21,241 nucleotides of DNA from JAVBSX01 sp051660685 (lineage in GTDB: Bacteria > Planctomycetota > Planctomycetia > Pirellulales > Thermoguttaceae): the NCBI GenBank assembly GCA_051660685.1, contig JBOFQB010000048.1, forward strand, positions 1-21,241. The letters run 5' to 3'. The notes below the pieces were generated by a model. It searched no databases and was not told where the DNA came from. It saw nothing but the letters and a program-made list of their open reading frames with translations. Below, one piece after another: positions 1 through 5,589 of this stretch. A program made the position numbers and the translations under genes. Every line of letters begins with the position of its first letter. The first letter of the stretch is position 1.

Positions 1-136
1 CGAGCGAACGATTTCGTGGATACAGGATTTTCGACGTTTGGTAGTTCGTTACGATCATAAAATATCAATGTTTAACGCCTATTTACAAACAGCTTGTGCC
101 ATGATCGCTCTCAGACGGTTATGAAATAGGCTCTAT
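1..136 (+). mobile_element. Right end of an IS5-family insertion sequence (rest lies outside the window)
   Basis: The end of a transposase reading frame runs in from the window edge and stops at 122-124. It is followed at once by the sequence TGAAATAGGCTCT (122-134), which has the look of the terminal inverted repeat of IS5-type elements (outward GAGCC-TATTTCA on the opposite strand). The exact outer boundary, about 132-137, and any target duplication cannot be fixed because the left end is not visible. The element sits against a reading frame that lacks its 5' end, as expected for an insertion into that gene. Confidence 0.65.
2..124 (+). CDS. IS5-family transposase, C-terminal 40 residues (partial)
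   Basis: The frame that starts at position 2 is open from the window edge to TGA at 122-124. Its product carries ERTISWIQDFRRLVVRYDHK followed by an alanine- and leucine-rich helix ending in ALRRL. The E-R-T-x-x-W-x-x-x-F-R-R-L-x-V-R-Y block is the hallmark of the C-terminal part of IS5/IS4-superfamily DDE transposases, and its glutamate is usually the third catalytic acid. The first two catalytic aspartates lie upstream of the window, so it cannot be said whether the full transposase is intact. No start codon is visible because the gene is cut by the window boundary. Confidence 0.75.
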   Translation, partial: ERTISWIQDFRRLVVRYDHKISMFNAYLQTACAMIALRRL

Positions 137-591
137 ACAAATGGGGTGAAACCAATAAGAATCAACGCGCCAATATCATACGCGACGTTTATGAAAAAAT
201 AAGATATAACGATGCGATTGTTGAGGCATTTGCTCTTATTGATTATGAGAAAAAAAATGATACTTGGTACGACGAGAATTTTCACAACAATAGCAATGGA
301 CCTGAACGAAAAATAGACAGATTACTGACTGAATTAAATTATGCTTGTTATCTGAAAAAAAGTGGCCTTTTGAAAGAGAAAGAATTCCTTATTTTGAAAT
401 ATATCATTGATCGAGCTTGTGTATCTAGGAGTATGCAAGCCTATCTTTGGAATTTATATCATTTTACAAAACAAAGCAAGCGTACATGTTCTTTCGAATA
501 TGTCATAGACTATGGTATAGACAATAACATGTTTCCAAAGGAATTTGCAGACAAAGACACCAAGCTTTTTTCAAAACAATTGAATTTTTGA
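137..591 (+). pseudogene. 5'-truncated gene of unknown function, apparently interrupted by the IS
   Basis: One frame is open without a stop from 130 to the TGA stop at 589-591, about 150 codons, but it has no ATG in that span. The first plausible start is TTG at 370, which would leave out half of the coherent reading frame. The product is hydrophilic, rich in Lys, Asn, Tyr and Asp, and probably helical; it includes the stretches IRYNDAIVEAFALIDYEKK and DTWYDENFHNN and later a Tyr/Leu/Phe-rich segment. It resembles small helical hypothetical proteins, but I do not recognise a family. The lower GC content than neighbouring genes suggests an acquired gene. The likely history is that the adjacent IS5-type element inserted into it and removed its start and N-terminus. 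A short 3'-only gene starting at TTG 370 is the alternative. Confidence 0.5.
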
Positions 592-720
592 TTTTGGTAT
601 TGAAAACGTGGATGATATGAGCGAGTAAAACTTGCACGATTGATTGTACATCATCTTTTTCCGATTTCCGTTTGGCAGTTTGTCCCAAGTTCGTCTGCAA
701 CAGTCATCTTTGCAACACAT

Positions 721-2838
721 TCATGTCCGTTTGAAAAGTTTGTCCAGCTCTTCACAGGAAAGTTTTAAGACGGACGGACGACCATGTGGACAGTGATGTG
801 CGTTGACTTCCTGTTCCGCAAGAGCAAGTAACTCTCCAATCGCATCTGCCCGCAATTGTTCCCCCGCCTTGATCGCCGCTTTGCAGGACATCGAATGAAG
901 TAACTCCTCGATTAACTCCGCGCGTTCTGTCTTCTTGCCCGAATCAAGTAACTGGTCGATGATGTTCAACAAAACCTCTTGCAAGTCCGTCCCCTCAAGA
1001 ATCGCGGGATAACCTGTGATGATGACCGTATCACCCCCAAAAGGTTCGACCATTAAACCCAATTGCTGCAATAAGGGTTGGTTTTCGAGAACACACGCCG
1101 ATTCAACCGGCGCAAGGTCAATCGGAATCGGAACCAAAAGGCGTTGCATGTCCGGTTGTCCCGAATTGTATCGCTGTTTCAACCGTTCATACAAAAGACG
1201 TTCATGTAACGCATGTTGGTCAATGATCGCTATACCACTTTCCGTTTCCCGAATCAAATAACGGTTATGGACCTGCATCACCTTTTGGTGTCGGGTTTCA
1301 ACATCGTTGCGACAATCGGAATCCGATTCATTCAGCCCGTTCGATTGGTCATAAGAAGCGGAAAGGGAAGAATGAAGAGAATCGCAACAGTCGGGTGATC
1401 GTGAAAATCCCGACTGTAACGGTTTTGGGAGGTTGCCGTTCTTTGTTGAGGTCGGCACAACAGCCCGTTCGTGCAATCGAAGTGGTTCTCTCCTTTGTCC
1501 CGCTTGTTGCGACCATTCCAAAACAGCCGATCCCCCATCTTTTGTGTAGGAGGTCCCTTGCTGAACCGGACCCGTTTCATTCTCCCAAGCCCAACCTGAC
1601 CCCGGGAACTCTGATCCTGAGAAAACGGCTCCTGACGAATCGGGCGTTCTCGAACCTGAACCGGGGGTTTCCGGCCGTTTGCGGTCCAGTCCCTTTGCCC
1701 AATCAACAATGTCCTGTCGCCGATTCTCCCGAGCTGTTGCGTCCATTGACGTTCTCGGGTCATTCTCCTCTTCCCGCTTGTTGGGTTCTCCCCGGTTTGG
1801 TACACCCTTGAGATAGGAACCGGGAAAATCATTGACCGATAATTGCGAGGTTAAGTCACTTCTCAAAAAATGTTCCCGAATCGTTCCCAGAAAATGACTG
1901 TAGATTTTGTTGGAATCGAGAAACCGGACCTCCATTTTGGTTGGATGAACGTTGACATCGAACATTTCGGGGGACATTTCGATCTGCAAAAAGGCAATCG
2001 GAAACCGTCCGGTCGTCAAAAGACCACGATACGCCTCACTCAGCGCATGTTGCAACGCCCGATCCCGAATATAACGGTTATTCAGGAAAAAATACTGCAT
2101 CCGGTTGTTACTTCGGCTGACTTTGGGGAGACCGACATAACCGGAAACGGTGATTGGACCGCGATGTGACTCGACGAAGAGGAGGTGATCGGCAATTTCG
2201 GGTCCAAACAGTTTCCGAATCCGTTCAAGCGGGGAAGATTCGGCAGGAAGTTCGTAGACCAACTTTCCATTATGCTGTAAGGTGAAGTGAATTTTGGGTT
2301 GAGGAAGGGCAATTCGGATAAACGATTCCAGAATATGACCGAATTCCGTCGTCATGGAACGCATGTAACCGCGACGAACGGGGGTGTTGAAGAAAAGATG
2401 GGCAACTTCCAGAACCGTTCCTTGGGGCATTCCGCAAGGGACGATTTCCGAAAACGTCCCTCCTTCACTCCGAATTTCGGCTCCTTCACGGGATGATTCG
2501 GGACGACTGCGCAAGAGAAGTTGGCTGATTTCGGCAATTGAAGCGAGTGCTTCTCCGCGAAACCCAAATGTCTTGATTCGGAACAGATCGTCGGCGTTTT
2601 CCAACTTGCTTGTTGCATGAGGTGAAAGGGCAAGATGCAATTCCTCTTGAGCGATTCCACAACCATTATCGACGATCCGAATCCGTTCGCTTCCTCCTTT
2701 ATCAACCGCAACATCGATTCGGGTTGAACCGGCGTCAACCGAATTTTCCATCATCTCCTTCACTACACTTGCGGGCCGTTCAATCACCTCTCCGGCCGCA
2801 ATTTTGTTAATCATACTTTGTGAAAGTTGGTGAATCAT
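721..2838 (-). CDS. mutL: DNA mismatch repair protein MutL with endonuclease motif
   Basis: MutL couples MutS mismatch recognition to strand incision and removal in the cytoplasm. The 705-residue product begins MIHQLSQSMINKIAAGEVIE and has the GHKL ATPase motifs in order: E-N in the MMENSVDAG block (residues 29-37), DNGCGI (57-62) and GFRGEAL (92-98). After a long, Ser/Gly/Arg-rich, probably disordered linker (about 350-520), the C-terminal domain carries DQHALHERLLYE (from residue 540), which fits the endonuclease signature DQHA(X)2E(X)4E, and CPHGRP (from 683), its metal-binding partner. This is therefore the self-nicking type rather than the MutH-dependent E. coli type. The frame is open to a TTG at 2889, but those 17 codons translate a G-rich repeat, so ATG 2838 is chosen. 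No Shine-Dalgarno precedes it. No mutS is adjacent. Confidence 0.96.
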   Translation of the reverse strand: MIHQLSQSMINKIAAGEVIERPASVVKEMMENSVDAGSTRIDVAVDKGGSERIRIVDNGCGIAQEELHLALSPHATSKLENADDLFRIKTFGFRGEALASIAEISQLLLRSRPESSREGAEIRSEGGTFSEIVPCGMPQGTVLEVAHLFFNTPVRRGYMRSMTTEFGHILESFIRIALPQPKIHFTLQHNGKLVYELPAESSPLERIRKLFGPEIADHLLFVESHRGPITVSGYVGLPKVSRSNNRMQYFFLNNRYIRDRALQHALSEAYRGLLTTGRFPIAFLQIEMSPEMFDVNVHPTKMEVRFLDSNKIYSHFLGTIREHFLRSDLTSQLSVNDFPGSYLKGVPNRGEPNKREEENDPRTSMDATARENRRQDIVDWAKGLDRKRPETPGSGSRTPDSSGAVFSGSEFPGSGWAWENETGPVQQGTSYTKDGGSAVLEWSQQAGQRREPLRLHERAVVPTSTKNGNLPKPLQSGFSRSPDCCDSLHSSLSASYDQSNGLNESDSDCRNDVETRHQKVMQVHNRYLIRETESGIAIIDQHALHERLLYERLKQRYNSGQPDMQRLLVPIPIDLAPVESACVLENQPLLQQLGLMVEPFGGDTVIITGYPAILEGTDLQEVLLNIIDQLLDSGKKTERAELIEELLHSMSCKAAIKAGEQLRADAIGELLALAEQEVNAHHCPHGRPSVLKLSCEELDKLFKRT

Positions 2839-2876
2839 TGGGATAGGAGATAGGGTGTAGGGAATAGGGGATAGGC
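2839..2876 (+). repeat. G-rich heptad tract B1, directly against the mutL start codon
   Basis: The plus strand shows degenerate copies of GGGGATA/GGGAATA, with four G-runs of three or four bases plus a short GG interruption. The tract starts one base outside the mutL ATG (opposite strand), so it occupies the position where a ribosome-binding site would be. Related tracts are at 5422-5451, 8411-8442 and 20836-20866. This is the only one of the four lying upstream of a gene and with the C-rich strand in the mRNA. Confidence 0.75.
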
Positions 2877-2937
2877 AGACTGCTAACAAGTTTGGTTTTG
2901 CGATTTGAACCGAGCCGGGTTGGACGGATATGTTTTT

Positions 2938-3010
2938 ACCACGAAATACACGAAAGACACAAAAAACGGTATTTTGTGAGATTTTCGTGTGTTTCGTGAT
3001 TTTCGTGGTT
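2938..3010. repeat. Imperfect dyad repeat built on CACGAAA words
   Basis: ACCACGAAATACACGAAAGA on the left (2939-2958) is mirrored on the right by TTTCGTGATTTTCGTGGT (about 2992-3009), giving a long imperfect inverted repeat with a T/G-rich middle. A related one-armed copy (TTTCGTG...TTTTTCGTGGT) lies at 7269-7297. The remainder of the gap between mutL and the PEP-CTERM terminator shows no gene: the short frames over it are translations of these repeats. Confidence 0.6.
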
Positions 3011-3120
3011 CAAAAATGAAAATGGCTCCTTGTCGCAAAACTTGTTCGAAGACTGGTTGAGGGGACAGGGCGTTTGGGGGGCAGGAAAATGGGAGAGGGA
3101 AAACGGGGGAGAACCGCGCA

Positions 3121-3160
3121 TAAAAAAGGTGCAAATGCTTACTTGACAAACACTTGCACC
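3121..3160 (-). terminator. Rho-independent terminator of the PEP-CTERM gene
   Basis: Read on the minus strand, GGTGCAAGTG (3160-3151) pairs with CATTTGCACC (3137-3128) with one mismatch and a 13-base loop. TTTTTT follows directly at 3127-3122. The hairpin lies about 118 bases beyond the stop codon of the PEP-CTERM gene. A shorter T-run on the plus-strand side might allow weak bidirectional use. Confidence 0.7.
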
Positions 3161-3278
3161 CTATTTTTCCAACAAAGGCATGTCAAAAACATACCAGCCC
3201 AACACTCACCCAATCGAACCGACCAAACCTCGCAAAAAACATTCCTGCAAAATTTGTCCCGGTCCTGTCTTGGGTTTC

Positions 3279-3935
3279 CTACTTCTTTCGGAAACGTCGG
3301 GCAACCGGCAAAATAACAGCACCAACACCGAAAAGCAACAAGGTTGCCGGTTCGGGTGACGCAACTGCCGTAATTCCACCTGTAAATTCGGCACCAAAGA
3401 TCATGGTGTTGAAAAGTGATCCCTGTGTTGGGGTCACAACAAAACTCAACATGTGAGTGCCTGCTCCTATTCCGTTGGGACCCGTAAGGTCGATACTGAA
3501 CGAAGAAGCACCCTTCCCATATCCAATGGTGAGGTCTTCAACAGGTAAAGAACCATTAACAAGGACCGCTGTCAAAGGTGAGGAGTTCATCAACGAAAAC
3601 GTGATGTTCAGCGTTGCTTGCGAAAACGCATTATCCGTCTTTTCTACAGTAAAGTAGGTATTAAAGACATACGAAGCGTTTGCGTCCATCAACTCACCAT
3701 CATTATGAAGCACGATTTCCCCGGGCATCCAAGAAAACTTCGTTGCTTCGATCTCGAAAGCACCTTCTCCGGTATAGGGACTGCAGACGAACCATTGATC
3801 CGCATTTCCGGCATTAGTTCCGCACAAGTCTGAAACAGACCAACCCCCTTCGGAGACGCCGACGATCCCTGCGGACGCCGTTAAGGCGAACGAGAGACAC
3901 AGGATTGACAGGAGACCGACATAGAGATGTCGCAT
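3279..3935 (-). CDS. Exported PEP-CTERM sorting-signal protein
   Basis: The 218-residue product starts MRHLYVGLLSILCLSFALTA, a signal peptide with likely cleavage after A-S-A near residue 22. It ends in a PEP-CTERM tail: S-P-E-P at about 193, a hydrophobic stretch LLLFGVGAVIL, then the basic terminus RRFRKK. In this class the tail is recognised by an exosortase, which cleaves near PEP and hands the protein to the cell surface. The middle is a Ser/Thr/Gly/Asn-rich beta-type region with no family I recognise. ATG 3935 is chosen over ATG 3944 because AGGAGG lies 10 bases before it and only one base before the other. No exosortase gene is in the window. The gene has its own terminator and a long leader with a strong hairpin. 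Confidence 0.85.
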   Translation of the reverse strand: MRHLYVGLLSILCLSFALTASAGIVGVSEGGWSVSDLCGTNAGNADQWFVCSPYTGEGAFEIEATKFSWMPGEIVLHNDGELMDANASYVFNTYFTVEKTDNAFSQATLNITFSLMNSSPLTAVLVNGSLPVEDLTIGYGKGASSFSIDLTGPNGIGAGTHMLSFVVTPTQGSLFNTMIFGAEFTGGITAVASPEPATLLLFGVGAVILPVARRFRKK

Positions 3936-3945
3936 AATAATCATT

Positions 3946-3951
3946 CCTCCT
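3946..3951 (-). promoter_or_regulatory. Shine-Dalgarno site of the PEP-CTERM gene
   Basis: A full AGGAGG is present on the minus strand, 10 bases before ATG 3935. It decides that start against the in-frame ATG at 3944, which it almost overlaps, and it is the strongest ribosome-binding site in the window. Confidence 0.75.
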
Positions 3952-3996
3952 AAATCTTTCTCCAAAACAAAAAAATAAAATAAAAAACAGTAAGGT

Positions 3997-4034
3997 GAGT
4001 TTGGTGAACGGTCACGCTCCCGTTCACCAAACTC
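3997..4034 (-). promoter_or_regulatory. 15-bp perfect hairpin in the leader of the PEP-CTERM gene
   Basis: GAGTTTGGTGAACGG (3997-4011) is the exact reverse complement of CCGTTCACCAAACTC (4020-4034), with an 8-base loop. On the minus strand the hairpin is followed after about 8 bases by a T-rich stretch (3990-3963) and then by the ribosome-binding site. It could be a terminator for transcription entering from the right, an attenuator in the leader, or a protein-binding dyad; the sequence alone does not decide. Confidence 0.6.
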
Positions 4035-4340
4035 GCATGTATACACCAATACAGTTGTTCAGCGTAAAACTGCACGAAGACAGCAACCTGAACGGGTTTT
4101 GCAAGTGAAAAAAACGACTGTATTTGGGGCCAAAAAAGTAGGACCGGGATGTACGGACGTGTCCTTTTCCGTGAAAAAGAACGAATTTGATGCAATCTTT
4201 GCGGGAGAAACGCTCGGACGCATAAAAGGGCACAATCAGTCCTCTACCCTACATATTACCCGAATACACAAAAATATCAACAAGAAAAGTTGTAAAATTT
4301 TCAAAAAAGTTGAAAAAAGTTGGTTACAGAGAAAAAGCAA

Positions 4341-4387
4341 GAGAGCAGCGTTTTCCCAAAAACGGCATTTGCCGTTTTCCTGCTCTC
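4341..4387. repeat. Nested inverted repeat (two concentric stems)
   Basis: The outer arms GAGAGCAG (4341-4348) and CTGCTCTC (4380-4387) enclose an inner stem AAAACGGCA (4359-4367) / TGCCGTTTT (4370-4378). No T-run follows on either strand within a few bases, so it is not a standard terminator. It lies in the 640-base gap between the divergent PEP-CTERM and regulator genes. The rest of that gap holds A/T-rich short direct repeats of AAAAAGTTG at about 4305-4322 and no convincing gene. Confidence 0.55.
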
Positions 4388-4436
4388 ACCTTTTGGGGTT
4401 GACTGCGATCTTTTTTGGCGAAAAACGGCTTGCCCG

Positions 4437-4464
4437 TTCACAAACAGTTGACTTGGAATATAAT
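4437..4464 (+). promoter_or_regulatory. Candidate sigma-70-type promoter for the hydrogenase-regulator gene
   Basis: TTCACA at 4437-4442 (five of six consensus bases) is separated by 16 bases from a perfect TATAAT at 4459-4464. Initiation near 4471 would give a leader of about 108 bases that contains the direct repeat at 4481-4533. Planctomycete promoters are not well characterised, so this rests on consensus match alone. Confidence 0.4.
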
Positions 4465-4480
4465 GGGGGGAGTGTTTTCT

Positions 4481-4533
4481 TCCCCAAGAGGTGAAGGACG
4501 ATTTTTTTCCCAAGAGGGTGAGCGTCGTTTTTT
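4481..4533 (+). repeat. Two tandem 27-base direct repeats in the predicted leader
   Basis: TCCCCAAGAGGTGAAGGACG followed by a T-run is repeated immediately as TCCCAAGAGGGTGAGCGTCG followed by a T-run, with a few differences. A partial third copy in opposite sense, CTCACCTTTTGGGG, lies at 4384-4397. Each copy contains a purine-rich AAGAGG(G)TGA word that resembles a ribosome-binding site without a following start codon. It lies between the candidate promoter and the regulator gene. Confidence 0.55.
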
Positions 4534-4578
4534 CACCAAAAGGGAAATGTCATTCCAAATCAACAGAGGAGTTTCGAC

Positions 4579-4830
4579 ATGTCAAAACGAATGATTATTG
4601 GGGTCAATGTAACCAGTTTTGCGAAAAATTCTGGCGAAGTCCAGCAAGTTTTCTGCGAATATGGTTGTAGCATTCGGACACGATTAGGTCTGCATGAAGC
4701 GGACGAAGGGATTTGTGCTCCGAACGGGCTGATATTGCTGGAGTTTACAGGAGGAGCCGAGAAAGCGGCCCAGATGACGAAAAAGCTCCTTGCGATTCCC
4801 GGAATTGAAGTCAAGGAAATGGTTTTTTAG
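4579..4830 (+). CDS. TM1266-like putative regulator of the iron-only hydrogenase system (ACT-like fold)
   Basis: The 83-residue product resembles the small TM1266 family found beside [FeFe]-hydrogenase and hyd maturation genes. It is a ferredoxin/ACT-like domain: strand at 4-12, helix at about 17-27 (EVQQVFCEYGC), RTRLGLHE turn, strand NGLILLEFTG, helix AEKAAQMTKKLLAIPG, and the closing strand IEVKEMVF. The L-x-x-I-P-G-(I/V)-x-V-K ending is characteristic. It probably senses a ligand or interacts with the maturation machinery; the effector is unknown. ATG 4579 follows AGAGGAG (4565-4571) by 7 bases. The gene leads a same-strand group with a GNAT gene and hydG, which supports the assignment. 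A generic ACT-domain protein is the alternative. Confidence 0.75.
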   Translation: MSKRMIIGVNVTSFAKNSGEVQQVFCEYGCSIRTRLGLHEADEGICAPNGLILLEFTGGAEKAAQMTKKLLAIPGIEVKEMVF

Positions 4831-4884
4831 AAGGTTGAAAAGGTAAAGAACAAGATCAGTCAAAAGATAAGTCAAAAAGACAAG

Positions 4885-5421
4885 ATGAATCAGGAATTCA
4901 TCATTCGGGTGTTAGATGAGTCGGAGATGGACTTTCCGCTTGACATGGGAATTCGCTCGTTGCTCTGTTCCTGCTTTCCTGATTGGATCGACATATTTCG
5001 ATACCGTCGGGTTTGGCACAAAACTCCGCCCCTGTTCTCCGTTATCTGTATTGACAACGATCAAGTGATCGGTCATGTCGCCGTTGTTGCTCGCGCAATT
5101 ACGACGACATGGAATTTTCGATATAGGGCAGCGAGTTTTCAAGGGGTTGCCGTTTCCCGGGAATACCGAAAGACCGGATTGTCGCAAATTTTGCTCAACC
5201 GAGCGTTAGAAGAGGCGAAAAAACGGGGATTCCCTTATGCAATTCTGTTTTGCAAGGAACCGCTTCTCCCCTTCTACCTTGCTGAAAATTGGCGGTTACC
5301 TCAAGATCATGTGACAATGCGCAATGAGCGTGATTTGCCCATTTCCATGCGTTCCAACTGTCCAATGTATCAGGAATTGACGCCCCAACCTTTTCCAGAA
5401 GGTCCCTTAGATGTCTATTAA
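4885..5421 (+). CDS. GNAT-family N-acetyltransferase
   Basis: The 178-residue protein has the GNAT fold order. Strand LFSVICIDNDQVIGHVAVVA is followed by FQGVAVSREYRKTGLSQILL (residues 85-104), in which R-K-T-G-L-S forms the acetyl-CoA pyrophosphate loop (usual Q/R-x-x-G-x-G/A; the second glycine is replaced here), helix NRALEEAKKRG, strand YAILFC, and the closing PFYLAENW turn seen in many members. The substrate cannot be told from the sequence: small molecule, antibiotic or protein amino group are all possible. It is cytoplasmic, with no signal peptide. It starts 54 bases after the regulator gene with no clear Shine-Dalgarno, suggesting one transcript with the regulator and possibly hydG. 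Its stop codon is followed within 4 bases by a G-rich heptad tract. Confidence 0.8.
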   Translation: MNQEFIIRVLDESEMDFPLDMGIRSLLCSCFPDWIDIFRYRRVWHKTPPLFSVICIDNDQVIGHVAVVARAITTTWNFRYRAASFQGVAVSREYRKTGLSQILLNRALEEAKKRGFPYAILFCKEPLLPFYLAENWRLPQDHVTMRNERDLPISMRSNCPMYQELTPQPFPEGPLDVY

Positions 5422-5451
5422 GTAGGGAATAGGGGATAGGGGATAGGGGAA
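5422..5451 (+). repeat. G-rich heptad tract B2, just after the GNAT stop codon
   Basis: One GGGAATA unit and two GGGGATA units are followed by a final GGGG, giving four G-runs with 3-4-base A/T loops. The tract begins directly after TAA 5419-5421, with the G-rich strand in the mRNA. It is followed after about 15 bases by hairpin element A1. Confidence 0.8.
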
Positions 5452-5466
5452 GAAAAAAAACTTGTC

Positions 5467-5523
5467 GTTTAGCCGCGATACAACGTATCGCGCGTACTTA
5501 GCCCGGCGCAAGCCGGACGACGT
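5467..5523 (+). repeat. Hairpin element A1 of the interspersed composite repeat
   Basis: GTTTAGC (5467-5473) leads into the hairpin CGCGATAC-AAC-GTATCGCG (5474-5492). A second, different hairpin follows: CCGGC-GCAA-GCCGG (5503-5516), with a GNRA-type loop. Copies of the first hairpin are at 7133-7163, 8371-8405 (inverted) and 20909-20935. It lies between the GNAT and hydG genes and may separate their transcripts or stabilise the ends. Confidence 0.75.
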
Positions 5524-5589
5524 TTGACCCCGACGACCGTTAAACCCCGACAAAAAGTACACCAAACACGAAAAGTGTTCACACCACAA

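Noticed and set aside
1332..1832. Long antisense and off-frame open stretches inside mutL (for example 166 codons on the minus strand, 138 on the plus)
   Set aside because: They lie over the low-complexity linker of mutL, whose own frame has clear conserved motifs on both sides; they are shadows of it.
2883..3149. Minus-strand frame of 88 codons upstream of mutL
   Set aside because: It translates the CACGAAA dyad and adjacent repeats (FVSFVYFVVK-type peptide) and crosses the PEP-CTERM terminator region; no sign of selection on the protein.
4099..4494. 131-codon plus-strand frame in the gap before the regulator gene
   Set aside because: It runs across the nested inverted repeat and the candidate promoter, is dominated by Lys, Phe and Ser from A/T-rich DNA, has no ribosome-binding site and no recognisable protein pattern.
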